A DNA stretch of 6,105 bases. It comes from Planctomycetota bacterium. GTDB lineage: Bacteria; Planctomycetota; Phycisphaerae; WQYP01. The notes beneath the pieces are model-generated. The model saw only the letters and a program-made list of their open reading frames with translations. It did not search any database and was not told the DNA's origin. Position 1 is the first letter of the stretch. Each line of letters begins with the position of its first letter. Positions 1 to 5,503 of the stretch are shown here, piece by piece. The position numbers were made by a program, and so were the translations under genes. The DNA lies in the NCBI GenBank assembly GCA_021805585.1, contig JAJZEY010000106.1:1-6105 (forward strand), written 5' to 3'.

Positions 1-1020
1 AAGTTGCGCGTCGTCATCTGCATTGAAGATGAAGATCGCGTAGAGGATGTATCCCAGCATAGCCAGTTCGTCGGCCTCATGACTGGGGCGATGGATTTTA
101 TTCGCCAGTTTCCAGGATTCGGTTACGTTATCTGCATATCCAGCCGCGAGTGGAATGAACTCCAATCGCAGGCCGCAGCCAAAATTGAGGATGCGGAAAC
201 GAGAGACAAGCGGCACGCCGCTTTTCCTCGGCCGTACGGGGCTCTGACGCCCGATGAAGAGGATGTTGTTCCCGTAATTGAGGAGATGAGGGTGCAGCTC
301 GAAGCTGGCGGAATAGCCGCCAAGGATCAACTGTGCGGGTTTGACACGACGCGCCTTTGCCGCGAGGATCTTGTAATCCCTCCATTACGGCGTGGCCAAT
401 GGGGGCCTGTTCTGAACAATATCCGCGAAAAGATGTTGGAAAATGGTCAGGCCGATGCTGGCCCGAAAGGGACGCGGTTCGGGTTCAGCGATGCGGACCG
501 CGACGCATCCTGGGATGCATTTATCAACGCTGTGGCACCACCGGCGACGGCCCCCGCCCAACGATTTGGCCCGGAATACAGCATGATTTTCACGCCAAGG
601 ACATTGCGCCGCGGCTTGGCTGACGCCTGGCATAAGTGGTCGGCAATTAAGCGATCAGATCGCACTCTCCTCATTGATCCGGATAGTGTGCTGGTCGCCT
701 GCCTGATGCGGGCCTGCCGGCCTGATGTGTGGAACGCATTAATCAGAGCCCCTGAATTAGCGGCAGGTGCGGATTGGCCAGTATCCGAAATTGCGTGGCC
801 GGCCCGTGCGGGCCCAAATGGCGAGCCTTTAAGCTACCCGGAGGATTTTCCTCACCTTGGCCTCAGCATTGAGGTTCGCAATATGTTGCGGAAGAAGCCT
901 GGCACCAAATTTTCGCCACTCGATGTGCCGCAGCCCCCCGTTCGTCCGGGCGGGCTTATTGGCACGCTTCCGGGCGAAAGCGACCCGGGCGAAAACTGGC
1001 GGCTATTTCTGGACGCGTAA
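1..1020 (+). CDS. Partial KAP-like P-loop NTPase, C-terminal part
   Basis: The frame is open from the first base and ends at TAA 1018-1020, so about 339 C-terminal residues are visible and the true start lies outside the window; the TTG at 4 is not a credible start. The first residues (KLRVVICIEDEDR) form a hydrophobic strand ending in acidic residues, like the Walker B element of KAP NTPases (usual form IDDLDR). Next comes a helix and a second strand, FIRQFPGFGYVICISSREW, matching the family pattern of a helix, a hydrophobic strand and a D/S-R-E turn. TPRTLRRGL at 592-618 resembles the sensor-like NPR.LKR motif, and the following segment up to CRPDVWNAL resembles the helical region after it. 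The last 90 residues are proline- and glycine-rich and unrecognised. KAP proteins are ATPases often linked to membranes or phage defence. No membrane segment is visible here. The family call is by motif resemblance only; another STAND/AAA-type ATPase is possible. Confidence 0.5.
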   Translation, partial: KLRVVICIEDEDRVEDVSQHSQFVGLMTGAMDFIRQFPGFGYVICISSREWNELQSQAAAKIEDAETRDKRHAAFPRPYGALTPDEEDVVPVIEEMRVQLEAGGIAAKDQLCGFDTTRLCREDLVIPPLRRGQWGPVLNNIREKMLENGQADAGPKGTRFGFSDADRDASWDAFINAVAPPATAPAQRFGPEYSMIFTPRTLRRGLADAWHKWSAIKRSDRTLLIDPDSVLVACLMRACRPDVWNALIRAPELAAGADWPVSEIAWPARAGPNGEPLSYPEDFPHLGLSIEVRNMLRKKPGTKFSPLDVPQPPVRPGGLIGTLPGESDPGENWRLFLDA

Positions 1021-1089
1021 GGCGATTGCCGGTTTTTCCGCCGGCGACAAATACGCTATGCGCCAGGAATATATTCCGGACCGCCCGCG
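1021..1089. other. Convergent intergenic gap with short inverted repeats
   Basis: This 69-bp gap lies between two genes whose 3' ends face each other, so termination signals are expected for both. It holds a weak stem, GCCGG 1028-1032 with CCGGC 1041-1045, whose loop carries five T residues. It also holds a perfect 12-bp palindrome, GGAATATATTCC, at 1066-1077. Neither is followed by a T-tract on either strand, so I do not call an intrinsic terminator. Confidence 0.4.
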
Positions 1090-2142
1090 TTAGCGCTGCT
1101 GCTGGCCGGGAATTTCCGGGTTCCCCGGCTGGCCAAGCAGTTGGATGGATGATCCGGGTGCTGGAATATCTTTAAAATCGTGCAATATCCAGACCACTTT
1201 CTTTTGTGGTGTGACTTCCACAATTTGCGCCATGGTCCGCCATTGTTTGCGGTTGCCGCTCCAATTGCAGATCAGCGTATTTCCATTGGCAAGCCGATCG
1301 CATTCCTGTACGGTGTACAGCCGAAATCCGGGCGGCATGTTGCGGTTGGAAAACTTCCACACCACCTTGGCCGCCGGATTCACTTCCACCACGTCGCCAT
1401 AGCCATTGCCACTGATCAGCGTATCACCATTTTTCAGTCGCACCGCCGCCCATGGAGATTTAAATGGGCAGGTCCATATCACCTTGCCCGCGGGCGTATA
1501 TTCGCAAACTTTGTTCAGGTCCATATGCGGGACCAGAAAAGTTCCGGCCGCGGTCATTTCAACATGGCGGAACTGGCCGTGCACCTGCATCCATTTGGTG
1601 GCCGGCTCCCGTGTGGGCAGAATCATTTCCTTGATAATTTTGCGGGTGTGAATGTTGATAATCAGCAGTTTTGCCGGATTGCCATTCTGCATGATCAGCA
1701 CTTTATTCAGCCCGATCGGTTGTGCACAATGAATTTGCGTGTGCGGCGGCCCTTCGTAATTCCATACCACCTTTTTTCCGGGATAGGTTATTTCCCGCGC
1801 ACCGGTTCCGGTGTCAAAAACGATATTGCCGTTGGTTAATTGTGTGACATCATCAAGCTCCGTGAATCGTTTGCTTTTGGGCAGTCGGTAGGTCCAGATG
1901 ACTTTGCCGCCTTTTATAATGAATATGGTCGGATTCTCCTCGCCAACCATCAGAAACGAGTGCCGCCGAATGCCGCTGCCCGCGAACTTTCCGCCAATCC
2001 CCCCCGCCAATGATTCGGCCGGTGATTCCAGTGGCTTGACCGCGGCCATCGCGGCGCGGCCGCCGGCCCAACTGCCGCAAAGCACCGTACAAATAACCAA
2101 GGCCGCCAGCAAGCCCGCCCGTATCCGGTGCCACATTCGCAT
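1090..2142 (-). CDS. Exported PQQ/WD-like beta-propeller protein
   Basis: The product has 350 residues. The N-terminus is a typical signal peptide: basic MRMWHRIR, hydrophobic AGLLAALVICTVLCGSW, then a small-residue stretch ending RAAMAA before VKP, with likely cleavage near residue 34. The Cys at 22 lacks a small residue before it, so a lipoprotein is unlikely. The mature part has five recurring blade motifs of the form [GAK]K-V-[VI]-W, at about residues 79-83, 123-127, 219-223, 258-262 and 314-318. Three L-x-N-G-[ND] turns (102, 236, 284) alternate with them, as in PQQ-like or arylsulfotransferase-like propellers. I see no catalytic signature, so the role may be binding or scaffolding outside the cytoplasmic membrane. 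The start at 2142 is chosen because AAGGGG lies 7 nt upstream and the signal peptide begins there. The frame stays open 176 codons further upstream through repeat DNA, which I reject as coding. A second ATG two codons downstream is also possible. Confidence 0.85.
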   Translation of the reverse strand: MRMWHRIRAGLLAALVICTVLCGSWAGGRAAMAAVKPLESPAESLAGGIGGKFAGSGIRRHSFLMVGEENPTIFIIKGGKVIWTYRLPKSKRFTELDDVTQLTNGNIVFDTGTGAREITYPGKKVVWNYEGPPHTQIHCAQPIGLNKVLIMQNGNPAKLLIINIHTRKIIKEMILPTREPATKWMQVHGQFRHVEMTAAGTFLVPHMDLNKVCEYTPAGKVIWTCPFKSPWAAVRLKNGDTLISGNGYGDVVEVNPAAKVVWKFSNRNMPPGFRLYTVQECDRLANGNTLICNWSGNRKQWRTMAQIVEVTPQKKVVWILHDFKDIPAPGSSIQLLGQPGNPEIPGQQQR

Positions 2143-2149
2143 GGTCGTT

Positions 2150-2155
2150 CCCCTT
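2150..2155 (-). promoter_or_regulatory. Ribosome binding site of the propeller gene
   Basis: AAGGGG on the minus strand sits 7 nt before the ATG at 2142. It decides the start, because the same reading frame continues upstream without a stop and would otherwise suggest a much longer protein. Confidence 0.6.
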
Positions 2156-2254
2156 AAAACATTTTTTCGGCGGCTGTTCCGCGCCGCGCACACCAAGTGA
2201 AAAGCAAGGCGTCTGCGCGGCATGACTGATGCCCGAACGAAGCCAGATTTCAAA

Positions 2255-2260
2255 ATTATA
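2255..2260 (-). promoter_or_regulatory. Candidate -10 box upstream of the propeller gene
   Basis: A perfect TATAAT on the minus strand lies in a short AT-rich island (2247-2270), followed by TTTTG. A second near-match, GATAAT, lies just upstream at 2266-2271. No recognisable TTGACA-type -35 box is found 16-18 nt upstream. If used, the 5' leader would be a little over 100 nt long. The leader contains a small stem, GGCAT 2219-2223 with ATGCC 2229-2233. The upstream edge of the island lies about 20 bp from the first repeat module. Confidence 0.35.
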
Positions 2261-2290
2261 GCCCTATTATCCGCCTGCCGCACCTGCCGG

Positions 2291-2315
2291 CGTTGCTGCG
2301 GCAACGCAGAGCAGG
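2291..2315. repeat. Repeat module A, copy 1
   Basis: This copy is identical over 25 bp to 2450-2474. It contains a stem CGTTGC-TGCG-GCAACG (2291-2306) and, overlapping it, an alternative stem CTGCG-GCAA-CGCAG with a GNRA-type tetraloop. The two cannot form at once. Confidence 0.85.
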
Positions 2316-2368
2316 AGTTTGGAGAGAGTAGAAAGTTGAGCACATAAGGATAGGATAAAAAAGTGGCT

Positions 2369-2429
2369 GTCGCCCAAGGTAACACAGTCATTCCTGCCTG
2401 TGCTTTTTCCACAGACAAGAATGTCTGTG
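2369..2429. repeat. Repeat module B, copy 1, with 47-bp fold-back
   Basis: This copy matches 2527-2587 at 56 of 61 positions. Its core (2383-2429) is two 20-bp arms around a 7-nt spacer, CTTTTTC on the plus strand. The right arm is itself a perfect hairpin, CACAGACA-AGAA-TGTCTGTG (2410-2429). The left arm (2383-2402) is a similar hairpin with one mismatch. The arms also pair with each other at 17 of 20 positions, rising to 19 of 20 with G-U pairs in a minus-strand RNA. Confidence 0.85.
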
Positions 2430-2436
2430 CCACGCT

Positions 2437-2446
2437 GGGGTACCCC
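2437..2446. repeat. Perfect palindrome between the repeat units
   Basis: GGGGTACCCC is a perfect 10-bp palindrome in the 20-bp linker between the two composite units. It is not seen on the outer flanks of the pair. It may be a chance match or a remnant of an insertion junction. Confidence 0.4.
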
Positions 2447-2449
2447 CAA

Positions 2450-2474
2450 CGTTGCTGCGGCAACGCAGAGCAGG
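2450..2474. repeat. Repeat module A, copy 2
   Basis: This copy is identical to module A at 2291-2315, offset by 159 bp, and has the same two mutually exclusive stems. Exact identity over 25 bp, while the adjoining middle has diverged, suggests this module is constrained or was recently homogenised. Confidence 0.85.
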
Positions 2475-2526
2475 GGATAGGTGAGCAGGCGAAAGTGGCG
2501 CGACTAAGGGGCGGGAAAACAGTGTT

Positions 2527-2587
2527 GCCGCCAAAGGCGACACAGTCGTTCCTGCCTGTGCTTTTTCCACAGACAAGAATGTCTGTG
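2527..2587. repeat. Repeat module B, copy 2, with 47-bp fold-back
   Basis: This is the second copy of module B, offset by 158 bp from the first. The core at 2541-2587 differs from copy 1 only at 2548 (G instead of A). The perfect 8-bp hairpin CACAGACA-AGAA-TGTCTGTG recurs at 2568-2587. It begins 43 bp past the glucosidase stop codon. On the minus strand the hairpin is followed by GGAAAAAG and not by a T-tract, so it is not a standard terminator for that gene. Confidence 0.85.
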
Positions 2588-2629
2588 TTACCGAGCGTGC
2601 AATGTCCCGCAGCGGAACGATTTGGTCTA

Positions 2630-5305
2630 TTAACCGCCGGACTGCGTATATCCGCGGCTGACATAATCAATCAATTGCACCACCAAAGCGGTCCATCCGG
2701 TCTGATGCGATGCGCCAATACCCGCGCCATTGTCACCGTGGAAATATTCATTGAACACAATCAGGTCTTTCCAGAGCGGATTTTGCTGAAAAAGCGTTTC
2801 CCCGCCAAGAAATGGCCGATGCCCATTTTTATCCGGAACGAAAATGGCGATCATTCGTTTAGAAAGCTCTTCCGACAGCGCCCGCAGATTCATCTGATTA
2901 CCGGGTTCGACCGGGGAAGGAACCGTTACCTTTTCGCCATAGAAGCGATGAAAAGTGCGCAAGGCGGTAATAAGAAGATACGCGGTTGGGAACCAGATCG
3001 GGCCGCGCCAGTTGGAGTTTCCGCCAAAAAGCGCGGTGCGTGATTCCGCCGGTTCATACTGCACGGTCCATTCTTTATTATCAAAACCAATGCTGTACGG
3101 ATGATCCAGGTAATAACGGGAAAGCGAACGCAGGCCGAAGTCAGACAGAAATTCCTTAGGGTCGGCGACACGGGCCAAGGCCCGGCCCAGCCGCTTGTGG
3201 CTGGCAATGCTAAGCAGGCAATGGCTGCCATCTTCCGACCAGGTAATGCCGACACATTCACGCGCAATGTGGTCCTGCATAATTTTGGAATCCCAGCGCT
3301 GTTTAAAGGCAGGCAAATTGGCGAACCAGCTCTTTTCCAGTACCTGAACCGCGTAAAGCGGAATCAGACCCACGCCGGAACGGACGCGCAGCGGAATGCT
3401 CTGGCCGGAATGGCGGCTGGTGATTTTGTCGTAATAAAAGCCATCCTGGGAATCCCACAAGCCGACACTGCCGTCCGCGGGGGCGTTAATGGCTTGGGAA
3501 ATAGCCAGAAAATGGTCAAAAAATTTCAAAGCCAGATGGCTGTACACCGGATCGTGCTGCGCCAGTTCCAGGCCAATGGTCATCATGTTCAGGCAGAAAA
3601 GTCCCATCCATCCGGTGGCATCGGCCTGTTCCAGCGTCTGGCCATCGGGCAGCGGCTGACTGCGGTCAAAGACGGAAATGTTATCCAGCCCCAGAAATCC
3701 GCCTTGAAAAACATTATTCCCGCGGCTGTCTTTGCGGTTCACCCACCAGACAAAACTAAGCAGCAGTTTATGGTACATGCGTTCGAGAAAGGCCCGGTCG
3801 CCGGTGCCGTTGCGCAAACGTTTTTCCATATTATAAATGCGCCAGGTCGCCAGCGCCTGAATGGGCGGGTTTACATCATCAAACGACCATTCGTACGCGG
3901 GAATTTGCCCGGACAGGTTCTGATAACGTTCACTGACCATCAGCTCCATTTGCGACTTGGCAAGGTCAATGTCCACATATCCAAGTGTCAGACAATGAAA
4001 CGCCCAGTCCCATGCGGCAAACCAGGGGTATTCCCATGTGTCCGGCATGACGATCACATCCGCGGCCTTAAAGCGGGTCCAGCCGGAATTGCGTCCCGTT
4101 TTGCGCTGCGGCGGTGGCGGATAATCGCCATCGCCCTTCAGCCAGACGGCGACATCGTAATTGTAAAACTGTTTGCTCCACAACAAACCAGCCAGGGCTT
4201 TGCGATGAATGTCATGAAGCTGGCCATCGGCGGCGGCGGGAAGCATGGCCTTGTAATAAGTGTCGGTTTCGGCGATGCGCTTATTGAAAACGGCGGAAAA
4301 ATCAGCCAGCGGATTCTGCACACCGGAACCGACCAGGGCCGCCTCGATCACCTGCGTTTCGCCTGGAGCCATCAGCCAATGGTGGTGCACGCAGGCTTTG
4401 GTTCCCCGCGACTGGGGATTGACGGCGGTATGCTTGGACAAGACCAGGTAGTCGTGAAACGCATCTTTTACCGCCGGGTGGGTGTTGGGGTCGCCATACA
4501 GCCGCTGGCGATTGGTTTCGTTGAATGTAAAAAGCGGCTCACCGCCGGCATGCGACCATAACTTGAAGGAACCAAGTTGGGGATGATCCGCCTGAAAAAC
4601 GGTATAATCGCCGGATTCCCCGCCGACCATCCGTATCACCGGTTCTTTGCCCGGGGTTGCGCCCCAGGACCAGGTATTGCGGAACCAGAGTGTGGGCAAG
4701 ATGTGGAACGTGGCGGAATTTTTTCCGCAGTTTTTAATTGTGCAGCGAAATAAAATTTCCTCGGGTGAACGCTTGGCATATTCGATGACGATGTCAAAAA
4801 ACGCGTCGTCGGCGAATACGCCGGTATCCACAAGTTCATATTCGGCTTGATCGGGTCCGCGGTGGCGATTTATTTCCACGAGTTGCCGATAGGGAAATTC
4901 CGCGTGCGGATAGCGGTAGGTCATTTTCATGTACGAATGCGAGGGTGTGTTTTCCTGAAAGTAGTAATATTCCTTCACGTCCTCGCCATGGTTACCCTCG
5001 TGGTTGGTCAGGCCGAACATGCGCTCCTTCAATATCGGATCGCGGCCATTCCAGAAAACCGGGGCAAAACAGAGAATTTGTTGCTGGTCACACAGGCCGC
5101 CAATGCCATCTTCATTCCATCGATAGGCGCGGCTGCGGGAAATATCGTGGGTAAAATAACCCCAGGCATTTCCATCAGGTGAATAATCTTCGCGCACGGT
5201 TCCCCATGCCCGCTCGGATAAATAAGGCCCCCATTTACGCCACAGACCGGCGGCGGCCGGATCGGCCATTCGTTTTTGTTCTTCGTTGGCGGCGGCTTGA
5301 CCCAT
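2630..5305 (-). CDS. GH63/MGH1-like glucosidase
   Basis: The product has 891 residues, a normal length for the large bacterial GH63-related glucosidases. The N-terminal half carries blocks I recognise from this family, such as WGTVREDYSPDGNAWGYF (34-51) and RWNEDGIGGLCD (62-73), probably the beta-sandwich domain. The C-terminal half, from about residue 365, fits an (alpha/alpha)6 barrel. Candidate catalytic residues are Asp433 in AAWDWAFH (acid) and Glu853 in FNEYFHGDNG (base). GGNSNWRGPIWFP (761-773) is a likely substrate-binding strip, and HQTGWTALV (867-875) closes the barrel. No signal peptide or membrane segment is present, so it should act in the cytoplasm on alpha-glucosides. GH63 members include processing glucosidase I and glucosylglycerate hydrolases; the substrate cannot be read from sequence. 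The start at 5305 has GAGG 5 nt upstream; Met13 is an alternative. It lies 198 bp after fumC and is not tightly linked to it. Assignment of the catalytic pair is from family pattern, not alignment. Confidence 0.88.
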   Translation of the reverse strand: MGQAAANEEQKRMADPAAAGLWRKWGPYLSERAWGTVREDYSPDGNAWGYFTHDISRSRAYRWNEDGIGGLCDQQQILCFAPVFWNGRDPILKERMFGLTNHEGNHGEDVKEYYYFQENTPSHSYMKMTYRYPHAEFPYRQLVEINRHRGPDQAEYELVDTGVFADDAFFDIVIEYAKRSPEEILFRCTIKNCGKNSATFHILPTLWFRNTWSWGATPGKEPVIRMVGGESGDYTVFQADHPQLGSFKLWSHAGGEPLFTFNETNRQRLYGDPNTHPAVKDAFHDYLVLSKHTAVNPQSRGTKACVHHHWLMAPGETQVIEAALVGSGVQNPLADFSAVFNKRIAETDTYYKAMLPAAADGQLHDIHRKALAGLLWSKQFYNYDVAVWLKGDGDYPPPPQRKTGRNSGWTRFKAADVIVMPDTWEYPWFAAWDWAFHCLTLGYVDIDLAKSQMELMVSERYQNLSGQIPAYEWSFDDVNPPIQALATWRIYNMEKRLRNGTGDRAFLERMYHKLLLSFVWWVNRKDSRGNNVFQGGFLGLDNISVFDRSQPLPDGQTLEQADATGWMGLFCLNMMTIGLELAQHDPVYSHLALKFFDHFLAISQAINAPADGSVGLWDSQDGFYYDKITSRHSGQSIPLRVRSGVGLIPLYAVQVLEKSWFANLPAFKQRWDSKIMQDHIARECVGITWSEDGSHCLLSIASHKRLGRALARVADPKEFLSDFGLRSLSRYYLDHPYSIGFDNKEWTVQYEPAESRTALFGGNSNWRGPIWFPTAYLLITALRTFHRFYGEKVTVPSPVEPGNQMNLRALSEELSKRMIAIFVPDKNGHRPFLGGETLFQQNPLWKDLIVFNEYFHGDNGAGIGASHQTGWTALVVQLIDYVSRGYTQSGG

Positions 5306-5310
5306 ACATA

Positions 5311-5314
5311 CCTC
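5311..5314 (-). promoter_or_regulatory. Ribosome binding site of the glucosidase gene
   Basis: GAGG (within GTGAGGT) on the minus strand lies 5 nt before the ATG at 5305. This supports that start over the in-frame ATG 12 codons downstream. A TATAAG sequence lies about 30 nt upstream of the ATG, but no -35 box is visible with it, so I do not call a promoter. Confidence 0.55.
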
Positions 5315-5432
5315 ACAGCTTCTTTTAGATGCTTCTTATAAAGGTCTACCATAAATCGGGCCACGATACCAGCGAGGCAATGGCCCAAGGGCTTTGCCGA
5401 CTTTGCCGGGCCAGTCGTTCGACCCCGGAGAG

Positions 5433-5447
5433 GGCGGACTTTCCGCC
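5433..5447 (-). terminator. Weak candidate terminator hairpin after fumC
   Basis: A perfect 6-bp GC-rich stem with a 3-nt loop lies about 57 nt past the fumC stop codon. No run of T follows on the minus strand, so it does not meet the usual rule for an intrinsic terminator. It is listed only as the best candidate in the gap. Confidence 0.2.
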
Positions 5448-5503
5448 AACGCCTGACCGCCCGCCCGCACCCGGCGGCAATCGGCGGCAAGCTCCCATGT
5501 GCG

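Larger units (their letters stand above)
2291..2587. repeat. Tandem pair of composite hairpin repeats
   Basis: Two copies of a two-part unit lie head to tail in the gap between the glucosidase and propeller genes: 2291-2429 (139 bp) and 2450-2587 (138 bp), separated by 20 bp. Each unit has a 25-bp module A, a 53-54-bp middle that differs between copies, and a 61-bp module B holding a fold-back. Order and spacing are conserved, so the pair looks like an old duplication or two insertions of one element. No coding sequence for a transposase and no clear target-site duplication is visible. The class may be REP/BIME-like or MITE-like. Confidence 0.8.
5306..5503. other. Intergenic region between fumC and the glucosidase gene
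   Basis: This 198-bp gap shows no convincing gene. It contains a hairpin with a 6-bp stem and 3-nt loop, GGCGGA-CTT-TCCGCC, at 5433-5447, without a T-tract. GGGCCA (5358-5363), TGGCCC (5381-5386) and GGGCCA (5408-5413) form alternating inverted repeats. There is also a short direct repeat, CTTTGCCG, at 5392 and 5401. Some of these could terminate fumC or control the glucosidase gene; this is speculative. Confidence 0.4.

Noticed and set aside
801..814. GGCCCG-TG-CGGGCC inverted repeat in the NTPase gene
   Set aside because: It lies inside coding sequence, the 2-nt loop is too tight for a normal hairpin, and it fits GC-rich codon use.
1180..1839. 219-codon plus-strand frame antisense to the propeller gene
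   Set aside because: It is the complement of the blade repeats, with composition typical of shadow frames (rich in His and Ile) and no family resemblance.
2076..2090. Lipobox in the propeller signal peptide (VLC)
   Set aside because: The residue before Cys is Leu, not Gly, Ala or Ser, and a normal A-x-A-like cleavage region follows.
2383..2409. Hairpin followed by CTTTTTC on the plus strand, resembling an intrinsic terminator
   Set aside because: No plus-strand gene lies upstream to be terminated, and the T-run is the fixed spacer of the repeat in both copies. On the minus strand it is a run of A.
2291..2587. CRISPR array
   Set aside because: Only two long, internally palindromic units with unequal parts are present, and there are no regular short repeats and spacers or cas genes.
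2143..2670. N-terminal 176-codon extension of the propeller protein
   Set aside because: It consists of repeat DNA and overlaps the glucosidase 3' end. A signal peptide and a good ribosome binding site both point to the start at 2142.
2363..3043. 226-codon plus-strand frame through the repeats into the glucosidase 3' end
   Set aside because: Its first part is translated repeat DNA and the rest is antisense to GH63. There is no plausible start signal.
3101..4561. 486-codon open frame on the plus strand, antisense to the glucosidase gene
   Set aside because: It lies wholly inside a strongly recognised GH63 gene, has no recognisable domain or ribosome binding site, and is a typical shadow of GC-rich codon usage.
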